In this document: positions 23,196 through 33,480 of the stretch, piece by piece
Layout: every line of letters starts with the position of its first letter
How positions within the stretch are numbered: position 1 is the stretch's first letter
Assembly: GCA_030765065.1 (NCBI GenBank)
Contig: CM060978.1
Coordinates: 215,779,498-215,843,497, forward strand
Direction of reading: 5' to 3'
DNA from: Deroplatys truncata
Taxonomy: Eukaryota > Arthropoda > Insecta > Mantodea > Mantidae
Length of the DNA: 64,000 bases
Notes under the pieces: generated by a model
What the model was told of the DNA's origin: nothing
Database searches by the model: none
The model's input: only the letters and a program-made list of their open reading frames with translations
Position numbers and translations under genes: made by a program

Positions 23196-24422
23196 CACTA
23201 TGTGATCAAAAGTATCCGGACACCCCCACATACATACATTTTTCATATAGGTGCATTGTACTGACACCTACTGCCTGGTATTCATTATCTGCGACCTCAG
23301 TAGTCATTAGACACCGTGAAACGGCAGAATGGGACGCTCCGTGGAACTCACGGACTTCGAACGTGGTCAGGTTATTGTCACTTGTGTCAGAAGTCTGTAC
23401 GCGAGATTTCCACACTCCTAAACATCCCTAGGTCCACTGTTTCTGATGTGATAGTGAAGTGGAAACGTGAAGGGACATGTACAGCACAAAAAACATACAG
23501 GCCGACCTCGTCTGTTGACTGACTGAGGCCGCCGACATTTGAAGAGGGTTGTAAAGAGTAATAGGCAGACATCTATCCAGACCATCACACAGGAATTCCA
23601 AACTGCATCAGGATCCACTCCCAGTACTATGACAGTTAGGTAAGAGGTAAGAAACCTTGGATTCCATGGTCGAGCGGCTGCTGATAAGCCACACATCACG
23701 CAGGAAAATGCCAAAGTACGCCTCGCTTGGTGTAAGGAGCGTCAACATTACACGATTGAACAGTGGCAAAACGTTGTGTGGAGTGACACAATGTGGCGAT
23801 CCGATGGCAGGGTGTGGGTATGGCGAATGCCCGGTGAACGTCATCTGCCAGTGAGTGTAGTGCCAACAGTGAAATTCGGAGATGGTGGTGGTGTTATGGT
23901 GTGGTCGTGGAGGGGGCTTGCACCCCTTGTTGTTTTGCGTGGCACGATCACAGCGCAGACCTACATTGATACTATTTTAAGCACCTTCTTGCTTCCCACT
24001 GCTGAAGAGCAATTCGGGGACGGCGATTGCATCTTTCAACACGATCGAGCGCCTGTTCATACTGCACGGGCTGTGGCGGAGTGGTTACACGACAATAAGA
24101 TCCCTGTAATGGACTGGCCTGCACAGAGTCCTGACTTGAATCCTATAGAACACCTTTGGGATATTTCTGAACGCCGACTTCGTGCCAGGCCTCGCCGACC
24201 TACATCGATACCTCTCCTCTGTTCCGCACTCCGTGAAGAATGGACTGCCATTCCACAAGAAATCTTCCAACACCTGATTGAAAGTATGCCTTCGAGAGTG
24301 AACGCTGTCATCAAGGCTAAGGGTGAGCCAACAGCATATTGACTTTCAGCATTACCGATGGAGGGGGCTACGAATTAGTACGTCATTTTCAGTCAGGTGT
24401 CCGGGTACTTTTGATCACGTAG
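23196..24422 (+). mobile_element. Tc1-like transposon with both termini
   Basis: Bounded by TA at 23194-23195 and 24423-24424, the expected Tc1/mariner target duplication. The left end CACTATGTGATCAAAAGTAT and the right end, in reverse complement CTACGTGATCAAAAGTACCC, form the terminal inverted repeats, both continuing into GGACACC. Length 1227 bp, usual for the family. The transposase inside is broken, so the copy is at best mobilisable in trans. Confidence 0.9.
23330..24342 (+). pseudogene. Tc1-family transposase, frameshifted
   Basis: The DNA-binding half is spread over three frames: 23316-23522 (ELTDF/NGTLRGTHG region and VREISTLLNIPRSTVSD), a disrupted stretch, then 23657-23780. The catalytic half is open from 23776 to the stop at 24342. 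Next to the first catalytic Asp the sequence reads VWSDTMWRSDG where the other copy has VWSDESRYTM, so 12 nt were lost in frame. The second Asp (IFQHDRAPVHTARAV) and the Glu (SPDLNPIEHLW), 34 residues apart, are intact. The C-terminus ends KAKGEPTAY. A DD34E Tc1 enzyme is certain at family level. This copy cannot make an active full-length protein. Confidence 0.88.
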
Positions 24423-24424
24423 TA

Positions 24425-25085
24425 TATCCGTCCGTGTGCTGCCTTTCATGGCATTCGTCTGCGATGCAGTTTGGTTTCGTCATCCCTCTGGATGGCATCT
24501 GAGTGCTGTGGAATATTCTGTCTGCCTTCTGAATAATTTTTGTTTAAGACTTTGGTCCTTATTTCTGCTTTTTTATGTATACGGTTTTGATCTATCTATT
24601 TACTCTGAAAATGCCTTTATTTAATATGCAATACACGTATTACTTGTCTAACTTATATTGATCTGTATCTTCGCTGAATGCTGATATTATCACTATAGGT
24701 TTTTTTGAATGCACGGCAAAGGACGCACAATTTATGAAGTGAGAACGAATGTGCTAAGTTGTTTTCTCTGTCTTATGGATGCATGTTGCTTTCATTGTTG
24801 TTTCTATTCCTTAACGTAATGTATCTCCGTACTATACTCATGAGAAGCTATATTTATTCATCGAAGAAATAATTTAAGTACAGGTTCGTCCATAAGTTCG
24901 TCCATGATTTTCCATGCTTTGTGTGACCTCCATTGAGTTTAAGGAAACCCTCAACTAAAGTCATTGTGGTCCTCCTTGACCCTTTCAATGATTTGTTCTC
25001 TGGTGCCTGGTGGCCTAAGTTATCTAAACATACTGTTCTGCAGTCTATTCATTCATTCATTATCTGTTTACCCTGATCTTATGTA
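24425..25085. other. Non-coding sequence, nothing recognised
   Basis: Flanks the Tc1 copy. No supported gene or repeat. Confidence 0.45.
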
Positions 25086-25087
25086 GG

Positions 25088-25412
25088 ACTTACACCCCCC
25101 AGGACTTACAGGCGGGTGCCTGGGTTGAGGAGCAGACACTCATGGATCAGACAGAACATCCAGAATGGGTGATCAGCCCGATGCCTGGTATGGGATGAAG
25201 GAAGTAGATGAAACGAAATGTTGGTGAAATAGATGAAAGGAAAGGTGATGATAGAGCAGTTGGTGGAATGAATGGCGGGGGAAACCGGAGAACCCGGAGA
25301 AAACCCGCCCAGGTCCACCACAAATCCCACATGCAGGTCCCTGGGATTGAACCCGGGCCGCCTCGGTGGGAGGCGAGCGGTCTAACCACTCGGCAACGGC
25401 GCCACCTCTTCT
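25088..25412 (-). repeat. tRNA-derived SINE with well-kept Pol III promoter
   Basis: On the minus strand the head reads GGTGGCGCCGTTGCCGAGTG, GTTAGACCGCTCGCCTCCCA and CCCGGGTTCAATCCCAGGGA, textbook A and B boxes of a tRNA-related SINE. The body 'ggtttcccccgccattcatt' and 'catcccataccaggcatcgg' follows on the same strand. The head resembles a Leu/Ser-type tRNA but lacks a full cloverleaf, so I do not call a tRNA gene. Four overlapping ORFs here are not genes. Confidence 0.85.
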
Positions 25413-25837
25413 GCAGTCTAGCCTATCAATTTTCAACAACATTGACGTGTGGGGAGTTTTCAGGCTGTCAACTTAGAATGAAATGAATGTCATTCACCCA
25501 ACGCAACATGTCGTAGATGATAATTGTTCCTTCGTATTCTATGATAATTCTTGACAACGTTAATTTTTCATAACGGGAATTCATTTATTTTAAACCGATG
25601 ATAAATTTCTTTCGCAAAAACTGTATAGTGATGAGAAACTTTGTACCAGCCTCTAGTTTTCAAAAGATCACGACAACACATTGAATTAATTTTATTCGAG
25701 TACTCTTGCAGACTTTGATGTTTTCCTTTGTGGAGATACAAAAAGGTATTAATAATTAAACAATAGGTATGTTCAGTAGACCCATAATAGCACTGTTTAT
25801 ATTCACGATAGTTTTAAAGTGACAACCACGACATCCT
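25413..25837. other. Non-coding sequence, nothing recognised
   Basis: AT-rich spacer between the SINE and the nested repeat cluster. Confidence 0.45.
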
Positions 25838-26491
25838 TGTTTACTTTCTCTACTACGTATAGTAAGTAGGGGAAGTATTGTATTCCACCCAAAAATTCGA
25901 TACCGAGATTTCGCCGGAAATATATGTTTTGAGACCTCCTGAATCCAAAAAAACATTTTTTAAAACATCTCCGTGTGTGTGTCTGTGTGTGTGTATGTGT
26001 GTGTATCTGTCAGTGTGTGTGTGTGTGTGTCTGTGAACAGCATAACTCAGAAACGAATAGTCGGATAAACACCAAACTTGCTATTTAGGTTCTTCCAGAG
26101 ATGCAACACGAAGGTTTTCAAGAAAATCCGCCACCCCAGACTACCCCTTGCATGGAACATTTTTCGAAAATTTTAATTTTCTCAAAAATAGCTCTAACGA
26201 TTTTCATTAAAATATCATATGTTTAAGATATTTTTATGGCAAATAAAATGTATATCTTGAAATTTCTAGGAATATCTCCAAAAGTATTCTTCATTGTGAA
26301 CAACTTTTGCATAACTGGTAAACCATAAGAGATAGACAGAATTTTACTACACAAAAAATCTAGATCGCGTTAAAATACACAATTTATGTCATATACATTT
26401 TTTTTGTTGAGTGAACCATTTTCGAGGTATTGCTTGTGATTCCCTTAAATTTTTCAATATTTATTTTCTCAAAAGGGAATTCGTTATTCAT
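25838..26491 (+). mobile_element. ACTTTCTCTACT-family copy A, 5' part
   Basis: Head ACTTTCTCTACTACGTATAG, a GT/CT/GTAT microsatellite at 25973-26033, then body to 'gaattcgttattcattttt'. At that T-tract two younger copies (B and C) intervene. Copy A resumes at 28254. Confidence 0.85.
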
Positions 26492-27379
26492 TTTTACTTT
26501 CTCTACTACGTATAGTAAGTAGGGGAAGTATTGCATTCCACCCAAAAATTCGATACCGAGATTTCACCGGAAATACATGTTTTGAGACCTCCTGAATCCA
26601 AAAAAAGCATTTTTGGAAACATGTCCGTGTGTGTGTCTGTGTGTGTGTGTCTGTGTGTGTGTGTGTCTGTGTGTCTGTGTGTGTGTGAACAGCATAACTC
26701 AAAAACGAACAGTCGGATAAGCACCAAACTTGGTATTTAGGTTCAGTATCTTCCAGAGATGCGACACGAAGGTTTTCAAGAAAATCCCCCCACCCCAGAC
26801 TACCCTTTACATGGAACATTTTTCGAAAATTTTAATTTTCTCAAAAACGGCTCTAACGATTTTGATTAAAATATCATATGTTTAAGATATTGTCATGATA
26901 AATAAAATGTATATCTCGAATTTTCTGGGAATGTCTCCAAAAGTATTCTTCATTATGAACGACTTTTTCATAACTGGTAAACCATAAGAGATAGACAAAA
27001 TTTTACTACACAAAAAATGTAGATCGCGTTAAAATACACAATTTATGTCATATACATTTCTTTTGTTGAGTGAACCGTTTGCGAGATATTGCTTGTTATT
27101 CCCTTAAATTTTCCAATACTTATACTTTTTCTCAAATTCGTTATTCATTTTTTTATGTCCTGGACATGCAAAGAGAATGGAATGCGCCACATACCAACCA
27201 GCGTTAAAATATTTGACTATCGCTTAAAAGCTACCATATTCCCCTTGCATCTACAACAAAATTATCAATAAGATTGACATCTCGATATCTCCATTAACAT
27301 GAAGCATATGGAGAATAAGCGTTTGTAAAAATAGTTTGTACAAGAGTAGAGAAAGTCATGTGAGTGTAACACATCAGAT
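26492..27379 (+). mobile_element. ACTTTCTCTACT-family copy B, full length, nested in A
   Basis: Best-preserved type: ACTTTCTCTACTACGTATAG at the start, an interrupted (GT)n(CT) tract at 26627-26687, and AGTAGAGAAAGTCATGTGAG, TGTAACACATCAG and a T run at the end. It is followed with no spacer other than T residues by copy C in the same orientation. The ORFs across the microsatellite are artefacts. Confidence 0.88.
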
Positions 27380-28253
27380 TTTTTTTACTTTCTCTACTAC
27401 GTATAGTAAGTAGGGGAAGTATTGCATTCCACCCAAAAATTCGATACCGAGATTTCACCGGAAATACATGTTTTGAGACCTCCTGAATCCAAAAAAAGCA
27501 TTTTTAGAAACATGTCCGTGTGTGTGTCTGTGTGTGTGTCTGTGTGTCTGTGTGTGTGTCTGTGAACAGCATAACTCAAAAACGAACAATCGGATAAGCA
27601 CCAAACTTGGTATTTAGGTTCAGTATCTTCCAGAGATGCGACACGAAGGTTTTCAAGAAAATCCCCCCACCCCAGACTACCCTTTACATGGAAGATTTTT
27701 CGAAAATTTTAATTTTCTCAAAAATGGCTCTAACGATTTTAATGAAAATATCATATGTTTAGGGTAATGTCATGAGAAATGAAATGTATATCTCGAAATT
27801 TCTGGGAATGTCCCCAAAAGTATTCTTCATTGTGAACGACTTTTGCATAACTGGTAAACCATAAGAGATAGACAAAATTTTACTACACAAAAAATGTAGA
27901 TCGCGTTAAAATACACAACTTATATCATATACATTTTTTTTGTTGAGTGAACCGTTTTCGAGATATTGCTTGTTATTTCCTTAAATTTTCCAATACTTAT
28001 ACTTTTCTCAAATTCGTTATTCATTTTTTTATGTCCTGGACATGCAAAGAGAATGGAATGCGCCACATAGCAACCAGCGATAAAATATTTGACTATCGCT
28101 TAAAAGCTACCATATTCCCCTTGCATCTACAAGAAAATTACAAATAAGATTGACATCTCGATATCTCGATTAATATGAAGCATATGGAGAATAGGCGTTT
28201 GTAAAAATAGATTGTACAAGAGTAGAGAAAGTCATGTGAGTGTAACACATCAG
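27380..28253 (+). mobile_element. ACTTTCTCTACT-family copy C, full length, head-to-tail with B
   Basis: Same structure as B with a shorter microsatellite (27516-27563). B and C share sites such as 'tctcaaattcgttattca' (a deletion of 'gggaa' relative to other copies), so one may derive from the other. It ends 'cacatcagatttttttt', after which copy A continues. Confidence 0.88.
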
Positions 28254-28541
28254 ATTTTTTTTGTCTTGGATAGGCAAAGAGTATTAATCTGTGGCAAAGG
28301 GAATGATGCTGCACATAGCAACCAACTATTAAGAGTAATGTCTATGCTTAAAGGATACTGTATTTCTATATTGCCCTTGTAAATATATATTTCTTTTGCA
28401 TCTATAAAAAAATTAGCAATAAGATAGAGTCTGCAAATGTTTATCTCGATTAACATGAAGCATATGGAGAATAAGCGTTTGTAAAAATAGTTTGTACAAG
28501 AGTAGAGAAAGTCATGTGAGTGTAACACATCAGATTTTTTT
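28254..28541 (+). mobile_element. ACTTTCTCTACT-family copy A, 3' part
   Basis: Starts 'gtcttggataggcaaagagt', the exact continuation expected after 'attcgttattcattttttt' in the related copy at 5778-6672. It shares that copy's subfamily marks ('attaatctgtggcaaaggga', 'ttgcccttgtaaatatatat') and ends with the normal 3' hairpin and CAGATTTTTTT. Confidence 0.85.
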
Positions 28542-29555
28542 ACTGAAAGAAACATTTTCATTGCTCAAACTAGATATGGAAATTCACTTGGACGTGGCAT
28601 TACCCCACTTCCTAAAACCTGAGATAGCTGAATTGTGTGAGCACAATGATAGACTGCAACGTTCTGCTGTATAATTCATTTTATTTTAATAAGATTTGGT
28701 CTTTGATAACACTCCTAAGGCATAATAGCCAACTGTTGTCCGGTCATAGTCCATTCTTACGCCCTGTTGCCTTCCTCAGAACAATGAAAAGCCGATCAAA
28801 TGACCAATGGCATATCCGTTAGGAGCATGGTGTCCCACATCTATAGTTAGCTTTTACCACTGTTGCCAGTTTATAGACTTGGGGTTGTAAGGAGGTACCA
28901 CTAGGACGTTAAGTTCATGAACGCTTGCATTTCCAGGGGATAGCACCTGAAGTCGTTCCATTGCTGGTTTTAACTTTGTGTCCAGGAGGTTTTTTGTTTT
29001 TTAAATTTAGAATTTTGCCTAAAGGACCATGTTCGGGGAGGGATGAATGCTTGTGTTTTAAGAAGTTTTTGGCAGATTACCAGGGGTGTTCAGGTGTTAT
29101 GCAAGAAGCCGGTAATTCCTGTAACGTCAGTTCCTTGGAAAGTAGTCACCCAAAGCTCTGACAAAGCTGATCCTGATGTGATGCTTCGTAAAATGTTCTT
29201 GCCCGGCGTCTAATGAATGCCTTCAGGCAGAGAAGAAGCGCCGAGGTTTCATGCAGTAGCCTCGCTAAAAGGCGGCGGCAGCCACAATACATTGAGCAAA
29301 GTCCTTTATTCTGATTCCACTGTAGCCAGATAAACTAGGAGTCTACTGCCACGCCCCGGGCATAGAACATGAGAGGTACAATTCGAGTCATGAAAAGGGT
29401 AGCTTTATTTGAACAGGCCTGTGGAGTTAAAATCCGGTGATAAGACGACTATCATACCCTAAGTGGGGTTAATTGTCACTCGCATGTGTTCAGAATGGTT
29501 AGGCTGTTGTCCAAAGTGAATGTAGCTACAGGACAGTATTACACCATTCAGTTCA
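28542..29555. other. Unrecognised region, possibly 3' part of the adjacent LINE
   Basis: GC content is higher than in neighbouring spacers and the block adjoins the reverse-transcriptase relic on its 3' side (minus-strand sense), so it may be the LINE's C-terminal region and 3' end. No RNase H or zinc-knuckle motif is visible. Confidence 0.35.
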
Positions 29556-31480
29556 TTGACCTTGACAGAATATATGAATCTCAGCAGGGATTAAGCGCTT
29601 GTTGAACAGGATAGCATAACTTTTGCCCCGATTCACGGTCAAGTACCATTGCCTGTCCTAATGCCGGACGAGAAATAACTGTGTTTGTACTGCTTTTGAA
29701 GGTTTTGAGAAGGTGTGTATCTGTTCTGTAGAGCAGGACGTTATCAGTAAAATGGATTATGCTAATTCTGTGCCAGTGGAAAGTTGCCATAAACTGGCTT
29801 AACAGGTTGTGATAAAATGTAAGAACTCCGTCGTGCAGTCCCCCCCGTGAAATATCCGACGCTTGACAAAGCTACGTAGGCTGCTAAACAGTTTTGAATG
29901 TAGTCTAGGTCGGATGAGTTTGTAAACGAGTACAGTATGTAAGACGTAGAGAAGACGATCTCAGCAGTCGACATCAGCGACGTGGAGGCGGTATGATGTA
30001 AATTTAGCACAGCATCCTCCAACTCTCTCAGTAGCGGCAGTGGTATACCCAAGACAAAAGTCAGGTTGATGGGCTGGGATAGCTTGAATATACACCAGGC
30101 GAGTATTATCTTCTGGAAGATCTTAATCTAATTTAGTAATAGGCTGATGGAATGTAGCTGGAGCGGATAACTACATCTTTACATGGTTTCAAAATGCAAA
30201 GAACAGAGTTCACTCTCCACTCACATGGGTAGCTACCCAATATAATGCTTGCGTTGTCCAGTTTGGTTAGGAAGAGTACAGATCGGAAGGATATGTTGTC
30301 GAGAGTGAACCCGTACTTTTCGGGGTTGATACGCAGGAGCGCGCCCTGAAATTCACCGGAGCAAAATACTGGGAATGGCTTTGTCGATACCTAGAGAGGC
30401 TGACACAAATTTTGAGAAATTTCCTGACAAATACGAATCCAGAATTCCACATCCTAGTAGTCTTCTCTTGACCTGAAGGTGTGCTTAAGGTAGTCAGCCA
30501 TCAGGAGTTTTTGAGATCTTGACTAGACCTTGGATTTGCTGGTGATGGGAGATATGTTGGTTTATTTGGCGACGGGGGTTTTAGGCAGCCACTCTAGAAA
30601 CCAAATTTGCCGTCATGACTTCCCACGCTTGAATGCCCACGAAGATCCTACGGAGTTCCCTATTGAGTAGCTTTCATGGGGCTGGTATAGTCTATAGGTT
30701 GCCTAGAAACCCCGGATGAGGTGCTATAGGTCTACTGTATTGAACCCTGGATGGAAAGATGGGGATTTAAGTACGTTGAGGTTAGTACCAATTAGGTGGT
30801 GAAGGCTTTGACTGATTTCTCCACGGATGTATGTATGTGATTCGGGTCATTGCACTGAGGCAGATCCAGTCGCATTTTCAGTAAACCTCTCTAGTACACC
30901 GAGATAAATCGTGGCTGGCTACTCTTCTGTTAATTTTTGCCAACCCTGGATCTCGCTGTTAACGTAGCGCATTTAGTCAGATAATAGCGAAAATGTTTAT
31001 AGTTGGAAATTTGATGACATATGTTAGTCTCTGTCATGTGGGTGGTGGGTTACATACTGGGGACCAATTGGGAATCCAAGCATGTGAATGATAGCATTAC
31101 TTCTTGCATTTTTAGAGGACCTGCAAACCAAAGTTGATACTTAACATTGAAGTCTCCCACCAGAATAATCCAGGGATAAAAGACTAGGATGTTTTGTTGG
31201 TCTGCCCGCACGAACAACCTTCAAGGAGGCTGGTACATAGAGATTAAAATACTATGAGAACCTCTGCAACTCCGAATTGTACACACACTTCCGTCGCCTC
31301 CAGGTTTGTAGGGAAGGAACAACGGCAGATTTGTGGACCACGTTCTGGCTCACACGAACCACAGTGCCGCCTACTGGATTGGACACTCGATTATGTAGTA
31401 GCAGACGTCTAGGCTATTTACAGCTGGATACTGGGACGCACATGTGTTTCACCAAACTAGGATGAGATGTAGACTATATT
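29556..31480 (-). pseudogene. Decayed non-LTR retrotransposon (endonuclease and reverse transcriptase)
   Basis: LINEs encode an apurinic-type endonuclease followed by reverse transcriptase for target-primed insertion. On the minus strand an endonuclease motif LVGDFNVKYQLW lies at about 31160-31125 (GDFN at 31146-31157), preceded by a MYQPP-like motif. Further along the same strand lies a polymerase block, HDGVLTFYHNLLSQ, then FTDNVLLY at about 29756-29733 in place of the YADD-type active-site box (FTDN codons at 29740-29751). The order EN then RT on one strand fits a jockey/I-type LINE. Frames are broken many times and the catalytic Asp pair has become DN, so it is dead. The clade is uncertain. 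Confidence 0.62.
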
Positions 31481-33450
31481 TGGGGCGCAAAGTGGGGTGA
31501 CGTAAAATGATATAAGGTCAAAACACCGAGAATTTACCAGATAACACCTTTTGCGGCTTGGTATATATTGTATAAATTGTAAGCGCCATCGAAGAGTGAT
31601 GTAAGCAGCATAAACATCATCTTAGGTTGCTTTAGCTGGAAATGGCTTTACTTGTCCAACACTGCATTCATTCAAGTCATCGTCTCCATAAGAAGTTGAC
31701 GGTTTTAAACAAAAGACTAGTTGATCTAGGAGATACTATGTAAGATTACGAAAACACCTAAGACATATTACAGAAATAAAATCCGACAGTTGCATGAGGC
31801 TTGAAAGCGGCTATCACTCTAATAAAAGAGGCCGTGGCAGGAGAGGCAGTAGCCTCGGAAATTCAGATAACGTTTCCTTTATTTTCTGTATTTATTACTT
31901 TATTTTATTTTTTGTGGGAGGAATCAAAGACTTGAAGAATGTAACAAGTAAAAAATCCGCGATACAATTGCAGAAGTAGACGCGGATTCCCGCAAAAAAA
32001 TCTCCATCAGCCAGCGTTAATTGGCTATTGGCAACTATGGTTCTATGGTTGTCAGTGTATGAAGGTTGGTCGGGATTTACTGTTCCGAGGCTTTAATTAC
32101 AATAAAATTACAATGAAATATGGCAGGGAAATTTGCGGCGAACGTTTTATTTAGTCACCCAATGAGGTCTTGTATGCTTTTGAAAGTCGTATATATGACT
32201 ATCATTTCTACCTGTAGATTCGTGACGTGGGGTCTGAGTGCGTCTGATAGAACTCATTGAGAGCTTTTCAGGAACTCTTCTGTTGCTTACGTCGGTGTTG
32301 TAAATGTTCCACCACCCTTGTGATGGAGATTCTTGAAGGTGCATTGAGTGAGGTAACAACTCTCCTTTGAGAACTACGGCGTTTTGATTTTGGTTACTTT
32401 GGGTCTGTTGATAGATGGTGGCCAGTGCTCCTGTTGGGTCTAATACTTCATTGATACTGATGATGTATTGGAGTCCATATTATGGCGCGTTGCGGATGCT
32501 ATTGGTTGTCTTTAGTGTGTCCGTAGGGGAGGGATCCCGACCCCTTCAGCTGCCGTGGTGCAAGCGCTACGTACCCCTAACACTCGTGATACTTCTGGCC
32601 TTACCAGAAATATGTCGGGTCGAACATCTGAATGCCTCCCAAAGTGGAGCTGTTAGGATTGGGTTGGCCTCGACAGGGCAGTGGGACACCATATCCACTG
32701 GTACCAGCCTGGAGAGCTTCAAGACGGTGTTTTATTCATTGTCGGCCCTATCGAGGTTTTTGGGTAGTATTCCCATCTGGGGTCAATGCGTGTAAGTGGT
32801 GTATTCCCTTCTGACCTGAGAAATCGGGGGGGGGGGCTTAGGAAACACAGTATTGGCCTAATTTAAAAACCCACGGAGAGGAGTGGCACTGGATTGGCGT
32901 TTTTCCCTGCTCATAAGATGGGAGGTTCTGCTCTGGTAGACCTTTGTTACAAACTTATCTTTAGTGTGTGGTGTTCCACAGCTGGTAGATTTAAATAAAA
33001 GCACAACAAACCGGCGGACACACCCATGTACATGACCACCATACTACAGCAATCTGCAGGAGAAAATGGTCATCTTAAGGGTCTCCTCGAGAGCATCTGT
33101 TGGCACAACACATGCTAACGTTTTTATATGAATGGATAGCAATGCTTATTATTAAATATATTTTATGCTTATCCTAATATTACCTTTAACCAAATGGTGC
33201 AGCAGAGGACTTCGATCAGGACTGCAGCCTAGTAGCAATTCTTTGCCAGCCATTAATTGGCAGTACAAAAATAACGTCAACTAAAGCAGATACTTATGCG
33301 GGACTCCATCATTAGTCTCCTATCTCCCCAAATTATTTTCCCTTTCGCAACTTGTACTTTCTCTTTCCTTATTACCATTTACTGTCCTCCCTTAAATCGT
33401 GGACAACAGAGAGAAAGACCTTCGAACTACATGGATTAAGATACCAACTA
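31481..33450. other. Unrecognised region
   Basis: Includes a 126-codon ORF (32415-32795, +) and a G run at 32826-32836 ('gggggggggg'). I see no domain, and the alternative frame is equally open. It may be further retroelement debris given the intermediate GC content. Confidence 0.35.
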
Positions 33451-33451
33451 A

Positions 33452-33480
33452 AAGAAGAAGAAGAAGAAGAAGAAGAAGAG
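33452..33480. repeat. (GAA)n microsatellite
   Basis: Nine or so AAG/GAA units. The minus-strand ORF crossing it reads a serine run, which is an artefact. Confidence 0.95.

Noticed and set aside
25088..25412. Functional tRNA gene
   Set aside because: A and B boxes are excellent, but no full cloverleaf or acceptor stem closes, and a SINE body follows on the same strand.
32415..32814. 126- and 60-codon ORFs
   Set aside because: Two overlapping frames are equally open, with no motif; GC-driven openness is the simpler explanation.
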